Under the pieces are notes generated by a model. The model was given only the letters and a program-made list of their open reading frames with translations, had not been told where the DNA came from and searched no databases. A program made the position numbers and the translations under genes. Below are positions 41,322 to 52,435 of a stretch of DNA of 64,000 nucleotides, piece after piece (the first letter of the stretch is position 1; each line of letters starts with the position of its first letter). The stretch is taken from contig NW_005178420.1 of NCBI RefSeq assembly GCF_000341285.1, forward strand, positions 34,467 to 98,466, given 5' to 3'. Origin of the DNA: Galdieria sulphuraria. Taxonomy: Eukaryota > Rhodophyta > Bangiophyceae > Galdieriales > Galdieriaceae.

Positions 41322-43409
41322 ATGGAATACGTAATTCGTAACGTTCCGACTTGGCTGAATAAGAAGTGAGACACTGGATCAGAACTCAAACGTTTAGTTT
41401 CTACTAACTGGTTGCGTTTAAGGGACTTATCGAAAGCTCTAGAAAGAGTAGAGATCAAGTTCGATTCCCTGAAGAAGTTACACGGTTGGAACTACAGTTT
41501 CATCTTGTTTTCTTCAGAAGAAGAGGCAAATCAAGCAAAAGTTGTTTTTGAACGCCAAAAAATCAAAGGTTTCCAGTTTGAGTTGGAACCAGCACGCAAC
41601 GTCAACAAGAAGCGTAAACACACGGAATATTTACAAAGAATTGACGAGAGAATAAAGCAAGCCAATTGCTCACTAACCAAGGAGGATCCCGAAAGTGATT
41701 CAAAAAAGGCAGTTGCTGATGTCGTGGCACCGTGGCGCCACTACAGTTATCCTGAACAGATTCGACGGAAAAGAAGTGCTATTCTTGCAGTTCTCGCCAG
41801 AATTACGTCTTCTCTAAAGTCTCAGGCCGTAAGTATCGCATCAAAATTGTGACTTGGTGTTTTAAATAAAGTAGGGATCTGGCTCGTTAACTTGGTTGAA
41901 GAGCCTACAGAAGAGGCCCTGTTGTACACTTGAGAGCGTAATAGATATGCCAGAAGAAGAAGGTGCCAGGTTGTTTTACCGGAATAAGAACGAGTTTACT
42001 ATTGGCTTCAGCTACAAAGACGATGGCTTATCCATCGAAACAGTTGGTTTTGCTCTTGGTTTGTTTCGAGAGGGAGAGGTATTCAAAACTTTCGTATCTC
42101 CACTTTTCATCTCATTGAAACTAGAAAGGTAGGGGTTGCCTCTGTAAATGAAGAGTGCGTAACAACCTCAAAGAAAGCTATTGCAATTGCCAATATCCTG
42201 GAAGTTTTCATAAGAAGCAGCCAACTTCCTGCGTATGATAAACGCACTCATAAAGGTTTTTGGAGACAGGTGCGTGTACAAATGTGTCCGTTTGGCATTT
42301 ATAGACATTTCTTTTAGGCTACAGTACGAGAAGGCTTCCGTACGAAGGAGATTTTAGTGTTAATACAGGTTCAAACAGAGGGCTTTGACAGAAACATCAT
42401 TCATAAGGAAACTAGCCGGATAGTTGAGTTTCTGCTTTCGTCTAGTCAAAGTATCAATTTAGAAGTACACGGTATAGTGTTGCAGGTAGTTGTTCCGTAG
42501 GATTGATTCGTTAGGCAACCATTACATGAGATTTTTTTATAGGAACACAATGGAATTAGCAACTTCGTTCCAACGGATAAATGTCCAATCACGATTTTTG
42601 GTCAACCCTATTTTCATGAACAATTAATGAATTTGACATTTCGTATCGGTTCGCTGTCTTTCTTTCAGACCAATACATTCGCAGCTGAGAGGTTACTTAA
42701 TGTTATAATGGAATGGGGAGAATTGACTAGCCATTCAACGGTAATTACGATTGGCAAATTTAATTGGAAGTTTATCGCTCAACAAGGTTCTCGATCTTTG
42801 CTGTGGGACGGGAACTATCGGAATGTGCCTTGCATCCAAAGTTGCTCAGGTGATCGGTATTGAATTGGTTGAAGAAGCAGTTAATGATGCAAAGGTCAAC
42901 ATGGAAATGAATAATATCCAAAATATGACGGTATTGGTTGGAAAAGTAGAAGATAAGGTGGGATGAATAGTTTCATAACATGTAAACATATTGTGACTGG
43001 CTTTAGTTAAAAACAGCAATTCAGTTGTGTCGGTCTTCCCAAATTGTTGCCATTGCAGATCCTCCAAGAGCTGGACTACATCCTTCAGTCTGTATTCTTA
43101 GGTTTACATGTTGATTTGGTGACATTATGTTTAGGTTATCAAGACATTAAGAAATGTAGTACAGATAAAGCGCCTTATCTATATTTCTTGCAATCCCGCG
43201 AATCTCGTTGGGAATGCGGTGGGTTTGTGTCGCCCGAAATCAAATGCTTTTCGAGGAGAGCCTTTCAAGCCTATAAAGGCAGTAGGAGTCGATATGTTTC
43301 CGTACACGGAGGTATGTTGTTCTCTTAGAGAATATTGGTCAGAATTAACGAAACATAGCATGTGGAGCTTGTGACACTGTTTCATCGAATTGAAAGTGAC
43401 ATAAAATAA
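41322..43409 (+). CDS. tRNA (uracil-5-)-methyltransferase, TRMT2A/TRM2 type
   Basis: Ten exons (41322-41365, 41423-41828, 41875-42078, 42129-42269, 42318-42485, 42543-42740, 42787-42957, 43007-43087, 43135-43311, 43359-43409) encode 546 residues. The enzyme makes 5-methyluridine at tRNA position 54. An RRM-like N-terminus (YVIRNVP... ELEPARN) as in TRMT2A precedes the catalytic part. Key blocks are FRNKNEF-type (here FYRNKNEFTIG), SFFQTNTFAAERL, the SAM motif VLDLCCGTGTIG, ADPPRAGLHPSV and the catalytic Cys in YISCNPASL-like sequence, then VGVDMFPYTEHVELV. The eighth intron seems to use a GTCTGT donor, weak but giving a perfect join. Confidence 0.92.
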
Positions 43410-43467
43410 GAACTTTTTAGAAATGCACATGACACTTTATTGCTATCCTGAGAAGATGGAAATATTT

Positions 43468-45189
43468 TCATGATAAACTAGCAAATCCAACACTGTAATT
43501 TTCGCGGTTAAAAACAACGTAATAGTTTTTTAACACGGTGTCTCCCAAAATCATACTATAGCCTTCAGAGGACTCCAAACCTGGGAATTCCAAAATGGTA
43601 AAACAATACGCATTATCACCAGAAGAACTTGTTCTTGACTTCTCAGGAATGGTTGTATTACCATTACTTTCAATATCACTGAGAGGAACTTGCAGCATGT
43701 AGTCTTTTGGTTCAAGACTGATATGAAAATTGGATGTTATCTCGATAGTTATTGTAGGAAATTTTTCAATGTCGCTAGAAGAGAAAAAACCACAAACACC
43801 CTGGAAATGGCGTTAGCCTGTCGCTTTCATTCCAAATACAATACTTACTCCGCCTCCAGTGAAGATGGTTTCAGATACCGAACTATTCGAACAGACTAGC
43901 GGAATGTCACACAGATTAGACTGAAAATACTTTTTCACGTCTTCAAAATATTTTGAATCAAATACGAGAGTCGTTGTGCCTGAATCAACAACAGCTCCAG
44001 AGCTAGTTGATATCAAGCTACTATTGCCTATTTTAATACCTTTACAACTCTTGGAAAAATTTTAATTCTCACTTCGGTGCAATTTTCTATGCTTACCAAG
44101 TCATACAATAAAGAGTTCGCTCTAATTTTGTTCGTTAGAATTTGTAGCTAGTTCCAAAAGTTGACATACCCATGTCTTAGAGGAATATAATGAATATCAC
44201 CACTATATAAACTATGGTCTATACCGCCTAATGTGAGAGATCCACCTTCGTTTCCCAGCCGGATTGAGAATATATCAGAAAGGTTATTCGTTCGAACAAG
44301 GTCTTCAAAAAGCGGCGTGGCACAAGAAGGATTGCAACTTGCACCTTTAAACGCCATACCTATTACACCAGTTGCCTTTCCAACGGGATAATCTTTCCAC
44401 AGTAAGTCATAGTAGAAACAATTCAAAGGCTGTATTCACCTGATACATTACGTAATATTCCACCAATAGTTGCTCTGGTTGAGAACCCAGCTATCTGCAC
44501 AGTATCGTTAAAGTAGACTCCAGCAGCTGCCCCGGTGCCATAAACTATCAAAAAGAAACAGCCTGATACACCGAGTGCCTCGTAACAACAGGCATTATTT
44601 GTCTTCGAACAGCTTTCGGTGATACAAAGTTGAGAACTACAAGTCTTTGAGTTGCAAGAAGATGAATTGCAGGGTATGACGAATCCTGAAGGGCTCTGAC
44701 TTATGTCAATCATACCCTCAGAACTACAACCTTTACAACCGCGGATGGGTATTATCAAGTTGGAGCTTCCAGTATCAATTTGAGCAGCAGTTTTTTGTCC
44801 ACCAATTTCTAAATCAACATAGTATCCACCATCTATAAGGCTGGAGTTTGTTACGAGTTGGAGCATGGACGTTGTTCCTTACCTGGTATCACATTTCCAT
44901 GGAGAGACATTTCTTTATATCTCGAATTTGCCAGAGGTGATAATTCTTGCTTCTCTGCCTGCAAATCCTTTCCATATTCTTGCAATGCTTTCCACGAAAG
45001 AGCTTTCGTTCTGGAAGACCAACGATGCCTGTCCTTAGAAACAAGGGTCTCAAAACTGTTTGCAACACGTTTAACTTCAAGTCGACGTAAGCCTTCGCTG
45101 GAACTAATAAAGTTTGCAAAACATGGTTCAAAAAACGAAAATATCAACAATGAATAAAATAGGACACAAAGCAAGCTCTTGATCTTCAT
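43468..45189 (-). CDS. Secreted/vacuolar aspartic protease (pepsin family A1)
   Basis: Six exons on the minus strand (45189-44883, 44832-44440, 44392-44170, 44121-44097, 44049-43849, 43800-43468; introns 47-50 nt) encode 493 residues. A signal peptide (SLLCVLFYSLLIFSFFEPCFA) is followed by a ~75-residue propeptide and the two-lobed fold. Both active-site motifs are present, AAQIDTGSSN and AVVDSGTTTLVF, with YVDLEIGGQ and a flap region VYGTGAAAG. A Cys-rich loop between them recalls plant-type and nepenthesin-like or BACE-like enzymes. Exon 4 is only 25 nt, inferred because it alone restores phase and the GIKIGNSSL strand. The C-terminus ends in the usual ILGDTVLKNYYVVFNREN pattern without a membrane anchor. 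Confidence 0.9.
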
Positions 45190-45609
45190 GATGACGCAGT
45201 TGAACCACAACTCTTTTGCTCAAGCAAATTTTCTAGATTTGCAGTGGAATTCAATTAGAATTTTCGATGTGGAAAGAATCTTAATCCTTGTTCTGGTCTT
45301 TGAAAGGCCCACGCTAAAAGATTGTATCGGCTTATATGGAGAATGTCTTTACTATTAATGCCAAAGGCCCACAGACACTGGTATCTACAAACATCAGGAC
45401 AGGCTAAAGTCTTAAGAGTAGAAACAATACTGATACGAATAAGCAAAGTGGTCTCATTTCTTATGGACTACCTCCTTTTACATACGTTTACAAGCGTTTA
45501 TTGAAATTAAGCCTATTAATTAAAAAACTCTTCTTAGATTAGCTGAACAGTATAAAAGATAGAAGGACTACATAATTTTTCTCTCTTGAGCAATTCTTGT
45601 AAAGGCCTC
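45190..45609. other. Intergenic, nothing recognised
   Basis: About 420 bp upstream of the aspartic protease and downstream of the YTM1-like gene. Only short open frames are present. Confidence 0.5.
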
Positions 45610-46917
45610 TTAGCTCAACTTCATTTTTCCATCTTCAAACAATAAGCAAGACAACTCTCCATCACTTTTTCCAGCCAACAGCAAATTCTTCTCACTGTCC
45701 CAAAACAAACATGTGAAATAAGTATTCCCTTGCTTTCCCTTTCTACCACTTTCGTAGAATGGCGTACTAAGAGCTCTACTATCCCAAACTTTTATCTTAT
45801 TGTCACGGCCAGCTGTGCAAAAGAAATGGTTCTTTAAAGGTGAAGAAGTCACTGCAGTAGTCGCCAATGAATGCGCGAATTTCTTTCGAAGAGCAGGTTT
45901 CTCCTGACGACAATCAAGAAGCGTAAATGAACCATCCATGTTTCCAGCGACAAGGTAATCCTGATTCAAACTTTTTGTGGAAGAATTGATAGGTCTTCCA
46001 ACATTTGTGGAAGAAGTCAAACAACATCTATCGAGATCCCATATCTTCACAGTCCCATCCCAAGAACTACTCAACAGAAAATTCATATCTAACGAAATGA
46101 CGGAAGAGACTCTCTGTGAATGACCAGGCAAAGTTTCTTCCGTTTTGAGACAATAAAGGTCCTTATCCGGACTAATAAGGTCAGAATACAGCTCTATGTC
46201 GTGTTTCTGAACTCTTAAAATGGATCCATCAAAAGCACCCAGAAATATGGAATCATACTTGTCTCCTGTGTTGCCATAGAACAAAACACTTTCGATGGAA
46301 TTCTTCTTGGTAGATCCAGGTTGATTCAAACTTAAAGAAATGTTCTCGTTGCCTTCAAGACTACTGAGAACCAAAAATCCAGATTGTAAACAGGAAACTA
46401 ACTTCTGTTTAGCAGGAAGCCAATCAACGCCAATGACTGTCGATTGCTTCGCGTCTTTGAAAGCAGGCATCTCCCACTCTGCAGAAAATTGGCTATGACT
46501 CCAACTCCAACCATGTAAAAACCCTTCTGCAGCTCCAGCGACTACTTTTGTAGATTCTGAAAGATGGAAGCAATATAAGCAAGAAAGCCAATGACTTTGA
46601 CTGTTGGAAGAAACTTCAGTAGGCGCTGACTCTCGCTGAAAGCACAAAATTTCCAAAACGGCTTCCCGCGATTTTCCATATTTCTCACAAAACTTGCCTA
46701 GAGTTGTGCGCAATAATATTCCTTCTACTGCAAAGTCAAGAAGGTCCACTGGACCGTCTTTAGATAGTTGACTAATAGTTTTCCTGATACTTTTGCGCCC
46801 AAAAGTGTCAGGAACGAAAAGCTCCAAGTTATTCAAGGGCTCAAAAGCTGCATTGTCCTTGGGTTCAAAGACGAGTCTTACACTTCTCAGGTCTTCTGTC
46901 GACGGTGCAGCTGCCAT
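45610..46917 (-). CDS. YTM1: Ribosome biogenesis WD protein YTM1/WDR12
   Basis: A single exon encodes 435 residues. YTM1/WDR12 is part of the PeBoW complex (with NOP7/PES1 and ERB1/BOP1) needed for 27S pre-rRNA processing and is removed by the Rea1 ATPase. The N-terminal ubiquitin-like NLE domain is visible (VRLVFEPKD, then VDLLDFAVEGILLRTTLGKF and EAVLEI), where Rea1 docks. A seven-blade WD40 region follows, with best-preserved blades LLSSSWDGTVKIWDLD and FFCTAGRDNKIKVWDSRA. Loss of introns here, against multi-exon neighbours, is notable but common in this window for about a third of genes. Confidence 0.9.
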   Translation of the reverse strand: MAAAPSTEDLRSVRLVFEPKDNAAFEPLNNLELFVPDTFGRKSIRKTISQLSKDGPVDLLDFAVEGILLRTTLGKFCEKYGKSREAVLEILCFQRESAPTEVSSNSQSHWLSCLYCFHLSESTKVVAGAAEGFLHGWSWSHSQFSAEWEMPAFKDAKQSTVIGVDWLPAKQKLVSCLQSGFLVLSSLEGNENISLSLNQPGSTKKNSIESVLFYGNTGDKYDSIFLGAFDGSILRVQKHDIELYSDLISPDKDLYCLKTEETLPGHSQRVSSVISLDMNFLLSSSWDGTVKIWDLDRCCLTSSTNVGRPINSSTKSLNQDYLVAGNMDGSFTLLDCRQEKPALRKKFAHSLATTAVTSSPLKNHFFCTAGRDNKIKVWDSRALSTPFYESGRKGKQGNTYFTCLFWDSEKNLLLAGKSDGELSCLLFEDGKMKLS

Positions 46918-48051
46918 TTCGTCAAGCCCCTTAGGATTTCAAAATCTTAGAGGGCTGAAGATGTTTTCGAACAAAAAGTATCTCATGATAGCTGTAAAGT
47001 GAATAGTAGGAATATCAAAACAGACTCATATTGATTTATTAATCATTTGAAATAGGTGATGGTAACTTCAACTACTCTAGTAGTTTAGAAACATCTGTAT
47101 ACTCTTAACCAAACGATATATCACATGATGAATTTTTTTCAAGAATTTTGTGTCTCGGAACACTGATGCGTTCTTTCATATCCTAGTATTCACACCGAAA
47201 AGAATCGTTATTTGCTAATGATTATTCAAACGGCTGTTGCATTTCAAATAAATGTGAATTCCATCTCTGTGGTCGATAAGGAGGGGTTGTGCTCCTATCT
47301 TTTACTGTTTCCTTCATGTACGACTCCATAAATAACTCGAGCGATATTCTATGACCTGTTGTTGTTGACATGACAGGAGAATTTCACTGTTTTATTTAGT
47401 TTGAGTTGCACTTTGAAATAAATAATTGGCTGTTCATTTAAAAAAATTCCATCTTTATTCTTTTCGTACTTCGAATATAGATTATGTGGCTCATGAGCCA
47501 AAATGAAGACAAATACTTTTTGTATTCTGCCTTTCATGTGCCCGTGTATAACCACATAAAATAGGTCTTCGAACGTCATCAGAGTTTTCGATAGGAGTGA
47601 CTATTGATAGTCTTATTTGTTTCTCTTATCTCATATCAGAAAAGGTGTGAAACAATTTATGTATATTTACGTCAGAGCTAGCAAAGTCATGCTAGAATGC
47701 TACGGACATGAAAACGAGCTTGAAGATTGATGAAGAATGCCATTCGCACAAGCCTCAGAGTTTTCCTATTGCATTATTCGATCACATAGCAGGAAGTTTT
47801 CTATCAATGACATTCTTTGAAGAAAACTAAGCAGCAAAATGTCTTTTTATCTATCAAACAGTCTATTTGAAAAGTGAATGTTGCCTTGAGTCTCAAAGAA
47901 ACAAATATCCTTAATTTGGTACAAAGGAAGCGAAAGGAGGAGGACACGAAGTAATTCATTCAGGAGAAATCGGATGAGGGTGCGATGGGAGTAGACACGA
48001 AAGAAGCGCCAATTTAAAAACTATCAACTACAACTATTACTAATTTAAGAA
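46918..48051. other. 1.1-kb divergent intergenic region, nothing recognised
   Basis: The region separates the YTM1-like and CAP genes and is unusually long for this window. I found no tRNA-like, repeated or coding signal on either strand. Confidence 0.5.
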
Positions 48052-49033
48052 ATGGCTTTTACAATTGGACGCCTGGAAGAGGTTACCAAGCGAATAGAAT
48101 CTGCACTTGAAAGAGCTAAATTATCGTCTATGGAAGACAACGAGGAAAGTATGAACGCTTCCAAAAAGGCTGCATCGCCTCAAAAAAGTTTGAACGTTGG
48201 CGCTCCACCTCCTCCAGGACCTCCTCCTCCACCGTTGACAAAGGCAAGTGCAGGTCAAGAGTCTTCGGAGTCTTCTACGCATTCTGCTTTGTTTGCAGCT
48301 ATCAACGCAGCAGGAACCGATATTACCAAAAATTTAAAGAGAGTGTCAAAACCAGAGAAACAGCAAGATGAAGCTTCACAAGAATCGAAAGACTCAACAC
48401 AAGCTAAAGTCACAAGCAAACCAAAAGCTGTCTCAAAGACTTCACAACCTTCTGGAGAACCGAAATGTTATTTAAAGGATGGCAAGACTTGGAACATCGA
48501 ATATCAAAATTCCAACTACAATATTCAAGTCGAAGTTGCAGACAAGAAACACTCGGTTTACATCTATCGTTGTATCGACAGCGTGGTTAAGGTGATCGGT
48601 AAATGCAACTCTATCACTATTGATAGTTGCAATAAGTGTGGAGTTGTATTCGAAAGTGCTTTGAGCACTTGCACTGTTGTGAACTGTAATTCGGTTCAGC
48701 TCCAGGTTGAGAAGCAAGCCCCTAGTGTAGCGATTGACAAGACTGATGGTGCTAACATCTTTATTCCATCCAATATTGTTTCAGAAACACAGGTAAGCGA
48801 AGTATGTAACTGCATATTAAAGCCTAGAAATTCACATCTTTTAGGTTGTCACGGCAAAATCTTCATCTATTAATGTCACTGTCACGAATGAAGAGGAAGA
48901 TCCAGTTGAGTTTCCTCTGCCCGAGCAGTACGTCACTTACTGCATTTGAGTTACAGACAAACTAACTTTCTATAGGTTTATCAATAGATATGTGGGTGGA
49001 CGTTGGACAACCGAACCAGTTCGACATGAGTGA
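48052..49033 (+). CDS. CAP: Cyclase-associated protein (CAP), short form
   Basis: Exons 48052-48792, 48845-48927 and 48976-49033 (introns 52 and 48 nt) encode 293 residues. CAP recycles actin monomers by binding ADP-actin and exchanging its nucleotide. A Pro-rich motif (APPPPGPPPPPL, residues about 51-62) and a WH2-like linker (SALFAAINAAGTDITKNLKRV) precede the C-terminal beta-helix (C-CAP), seen as NSITIDSCNKCGVVFESALSTCTVVNCNSVQLQV. The last residues fit the RWTTEPVRHE end. A ~40-residue N-terminal helix replaces the folded helical cyclase-binding domain of the ~470-residue fungal and animal proteins. The actin-binding half alone is also known from some protists. Confidence 0.92.
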
Positions 49034-49270
49034 AATTTCTCTGCAAGGAAGCGTTTCGAAATACTAAATACTAGCGCATAGCTTCTGGAATAAAGTTTGT
49101 GTATATTGACTGTGTTAGTCAAAAGCACTAAGCCACACTTTTTGTACAACAATAGTTGTTCTTCCCCTCCTTTTTGTCACTATGAGATAACTAATCCATA
49201 TACAGAAGATCACCTAGTGTCCAACTGCTATGGACTGAACAGTCTCGCCCTCATATTCACAAGAAACCGT

Positions 49271-49603
49271 TCAGCTTCGCTCTTCTCTCTCCTGATTTCT
49301 GATTATGTTTTGTAACTCCTCCCTAATACGAGCTATTCGACTTTCCAAAAGCATCAAACGCATCTGACTCAGTTGAGCATTCCTTTCAACTGCAGTGACG
49401 GGCTTTAACTTCTCAATATGTTGGTGAAAACTCTGCTTAACTTGGCTCAGTTCTGAAAGAATGTTCTCCAGAATCTTTTCTAGATCTTCCTCTCTTTCTT
49501 CAGTTGCACTGGCTAAAAGACGACAGAAATCACCAAACTGTTTAAAAAGCTGTAATAACAGGTTTTGCAGACGTGAAGATGATAAGAAGTCGTCGTCCTC
49601 CAT
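49271..49603 (-). CDS. Small coiled-coil protein, family unknown
   Basis: A single exon encodes 110 residues, almost entirely alpha-helical by composition, rich in Leu, Glu, Gln and Arg with heptad-like spacing (LLLQLFKQFGDFCRLL, LEKILENILSELSQVKQ, LMLLESRIARIREELQNI). It begins at a clear ATG and ends in a charged REEERS-like tail. I considered Mediator and BLOC-type small subunits but cannot match a signature. It ends convergently with the CAP gene about 240 bp away. The open frame, clean start and helical design favour a real gene. Confidence 0.6.
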   Translation of the reverse strand: MEDDDFLSSSRLQNLLLQLFKQFGDFCRLLASATEEREEDLEKILENILSELSQVKQSFHQHIEKLKPVTAVERNAQLSQMRLMLLESRIARIREELQNIIRNQEREERS

Positions 49604-50282
49604 AAAACTCTGGTAACAGACGCAAATATCAAATTTTAGTAAGAATACGCAATGTCTGAACTCTCATTTCTGAAGAGTTTGAATAATTTTTGCTACGATA
49701 TCGTGTTTCAATTTCATAAAAGAAGGAATACTTTTCATTCCTTTGACTTGAACATATCGAAATAGAACACAAACTTTTTCACCTTCTAATGTTTGCCATG
49801 GAAACGATCTTGATCCAATGACATTTCAAGACCAACTAGTTTATCTCTCATACTGTTCTCATGATTTTTTTTCTATTTGGGATGAACATTCAAGGAGCTA
49901 AACGTGGTTATATGTGAAAGGTTGCTCGAGTTCCTAAAACCTATTACGACCCTATTGACATGAGTTGCCCTCAAATGCAGTGAAACTAGAATAAAATTGT
50001 AGAAGTATCCATACTATGAAATGAGCAACTCTTTCTTTTTGGTTTTCTTTAGTAAATTGGAAGTTGCTGAGTTCCAAATAGGAGGATAGACCGTGGCTAT
50101 TCTTTAATTATTCAAGAGACAGACATTTGTGTTGCTTCTGCATGTGTAAGGGCCCGAGTAGAAGTGTCTTGTAATTGCAGGACTTGTAAATACCACGAAA
50201 TCAATGGATGGAGACTGAAAATAGTAGATATTCTTATCCTTTCTAGACTGTTTCATTTACCCACAAGTTTGTGAATTCATAC
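49604..50282. other. Divergent intergenic region, nothing recognised
   Basis: About 680 bp without an open frame of interest separates the coiled-coil gene from the thioredoxin-like gene. Confidence 0.5.
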
Positions 50283-50819
50283 ATGGATGTGGAAAGTGGA
50301 AGAAGCTATCAAGTGTTACAACACTTCGTAAAAGTAAATAAGTTCAAGAAGAGTCTGTTAGGGAGACTATTTCGTTTGGGTCTGACAACTTTACTGTTTG
50401 TTTGTCTCTTTGGCACAGCCATTTGGATATTCAAAAAACTCACAATTTTGGGAGAAGGAGTTGAAATATCGTGGGAAGGAAGTAACGTTGTTCCACTTAC
50501 CGCTTCCAATTTTACATCTTTCATATTTGATATTGACAAAAGTGTATTGGTTAACTTCTATGCTCCTTGGTGCCCTCACTGTCAGCAATTTGTCCCCAAC
50601 TTTATTCAGCTTTCCAAGTTGCTAGAAAACGACACAAATATCGTTTTAGCAGCCATAGATGCCTGGAAGTATAGTGAAATAGCAGAAAGTTTTCAGATAA
50701 AGGGCTTCCCGACGATCCTCTTATTTCCTCTGTCCCAAAAACGAACTCCTATTGTGTATACTGGTTGGAGAAGAAATGTAGAGAGTATCTTAGAATTTCT
50801 CCAGTCGCAGACTTTGTAA
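50283..50819 (+). CDS. Membrane-anchored thioredoxin/PDI-like protein with CPHC site
   Basis: A single exon encodes 178 residues from ATG 50283. A basic N-terminus (about 30 residues with KKSLLGRLFR) is followed by one transmembrane helix (LGLTTLLFVCLFGTAIWIF), then a thioredoxin fold with VLVNFYAPWCPHCQQFVPNFIQLSK, DAWKYSEIAESFQIKGFPTILLFP (cis-Pro) and YTGWRR. The arrangement suggests a type II membrane protein with the redox domain in the ER lumen or outside. The active site is CPHC; most PDIs have CGHC, and Pro at this place usually lowers the redox potential. Only one thioredoxin domain is present, and I see no KDEL-like signal. Confidence 0.88.
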   Translation: MDVESGRSYQVLQHFVKVNKFKKSLLGRLFRLGLTTLLFVCLFGTAIWIFKKLTILGEGVEISWEGSNVVPLTASNFTSFIFDIDKSVLVNFYAPWCPHCQQFVPNFIQLSKLLENDTNIVLAAIDAWKYSEIAESFQIKGFPTILLFPLSQKRTPIVYTGWRRNVESILEFLQSQTL

Positions 50820-50946
50820 GTTCCGAACAATTATGGAAAGAATAAACGAAAGACGGTGAATAAATATTTCAAAGATGCGAGAGATTCAACTCTTGGAATT
50901 ATTTATTCCATGCCGTGAGCGTCAAGTGGAGTTATCTGTTTAACAA

Positions 50947-52316
50947 ATGACAACGGATAACCTTGTAAGACAAAGCAGAAGAGTTTCATTTGAAAAAGAG
51001 TTACTGCCTGTAAAAGTACAGAACAGAAACCCGACCTTCATAGCTACAGCAGAGAGAGATATCAGCGTAAAACTTGTTACACGCCATGCATCAAAACATT
51101 CAGAAACTGGAAAGTGTTGGCATGCTGTCAAATCTGAAGACCAAACCCTAGGAAGCTTGTGCAAATGCTGTAAAGCTGTTTGCGCAGTTTCCTCTATGTC
51201 TACAGCAGGGGACTGCATTGAAGCTCTTCGTCAACACAAGCAGAAAACAAGAGTTGAAAGTTCAGTAGATGGCTGTCCAAAGCAAGTGACAACGGACCGT
51301 CTATTTGTGCTAGATGCAGAAAATGGGGAGTTACGGGGCTATATACTTATTGAAGAATTACTTTTTGTGGAACTGGAGCAAAATGTAACAGTAGGTTACG
51401 TTGAGACTGTCATCAGAGTATCGTGTACGCTAAGAGTCTACAAGGTATTTATGAAGAAGTGCGATGTGGTATTTCGGGACGACACGAGTTTGGAGATTGC
51501 TGCGAGAAAAGTTCGTAGTTTTGGCGTGTTTTGTGCGCCAGTTGTAGACAGTGAAGGAAACTTTCTTGGAATAGTCAATGCTTTGGATATTATTCGTGAA
51601 GTTGAATTTGAGGCTGCAGAAGATTTTATGCGGGTCAGTGGATTGAATTCAGTGGATGTCGTAAGTTTCAGTTTCCTCTGAGATGTTTACAAAACTCAAC
51701 ACGTCAAGTTCCAATCCTATTTTGAGACTTCCTCATTTTCACTTATTCGAGAAAGACTCTCTTGGCTTGTTGCTTTGTTACTGTTTCAAAGCATCTCTTC
51801 CATTATTCTAGGCTTTTTCCAAGACCTCATTGAAAGACATGTAGTGATTGCCTTATTCCTTACTATGCTTATAGGGACAGGAGGCAACGCAGGGAACCAA
51901 TCTTCGGCTATTGTTATTCGTGGTTTAGCAACTGGAGAAATTGATCGCAGAAATGCGTACTTGTAAGTATATTTTCAACTTGGTCGATTGTATTAATATC
52001 ATTTGGTTTGGAAAGAGTTGTTTCAAGAGAGTTTCGAATTGCAGTTATCATGGCCAGCATTTTGAGCATTGTTGGCTTCGTTAGGGTTTTATTTACTGTG
52101 CCAAATAATATCAAAGCTGCGTTAACTGTATCTATTGCTCTTTTTCTCATAGTGATTTCTTCAATTGTGGCTGGAGCAGTGACTCCTTTGCTATTAGAAC
52201 AATGTGGTGCTGACCCTGCATATTGTGCTAGTCCAGCCCTGGCAACTGCTACAGATGTGGTAGGAGTCTTGCTTATTTGCGCTGTGGCAATTGTAGTTTT
52301 GGGATATCCTTCATAA
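50947..52316 (+). CDS. MgtE/SLC41-type magnesium transporter
   Basis: Exons 50947-51660, 51709-51962 and 52016-52316 (introns 48 and 53 nt) encode 422 residues. The N-terminal ~235 residues include CBS-domain sequence (FVLDAENGELRGYILIEELL, FCAPVVDSEGNFLGIVNALDI), which in bacterial MgtE senses Mg2+. The membrane part has the MgtE core, including LIGTGGNAGNQSSAIVIRGLATGEI between the first helices, the conserved ion-path motif of the family, then three further hydrophobic helices. With one MgtE repeat it resembles bacterial MgtE more than two-repeat animal SLC41. The MgtE N-domain is replaced by a Cys-containing region (CKCCKAVC). Confidence 0.9.
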
Positions 52317-52435
52317 CAGTCGTCAGAAATGTAATACAACAACTGTACGGCAGCAGATAAGAGAGAAATTCATTTTTGTTTGTAATAACCAAAATACTGC
52401 TTCTCTTAAACGAAATAGGGGAGAATTTTATTCGT

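Noticed and set aside
41829-43409. A second gene in the 3' half of the TRMT2A region
   Set aside because: The several short ORFs there are successive exons of one methyltransferase; SAM motif and catalytic Cys fall in the expected order.
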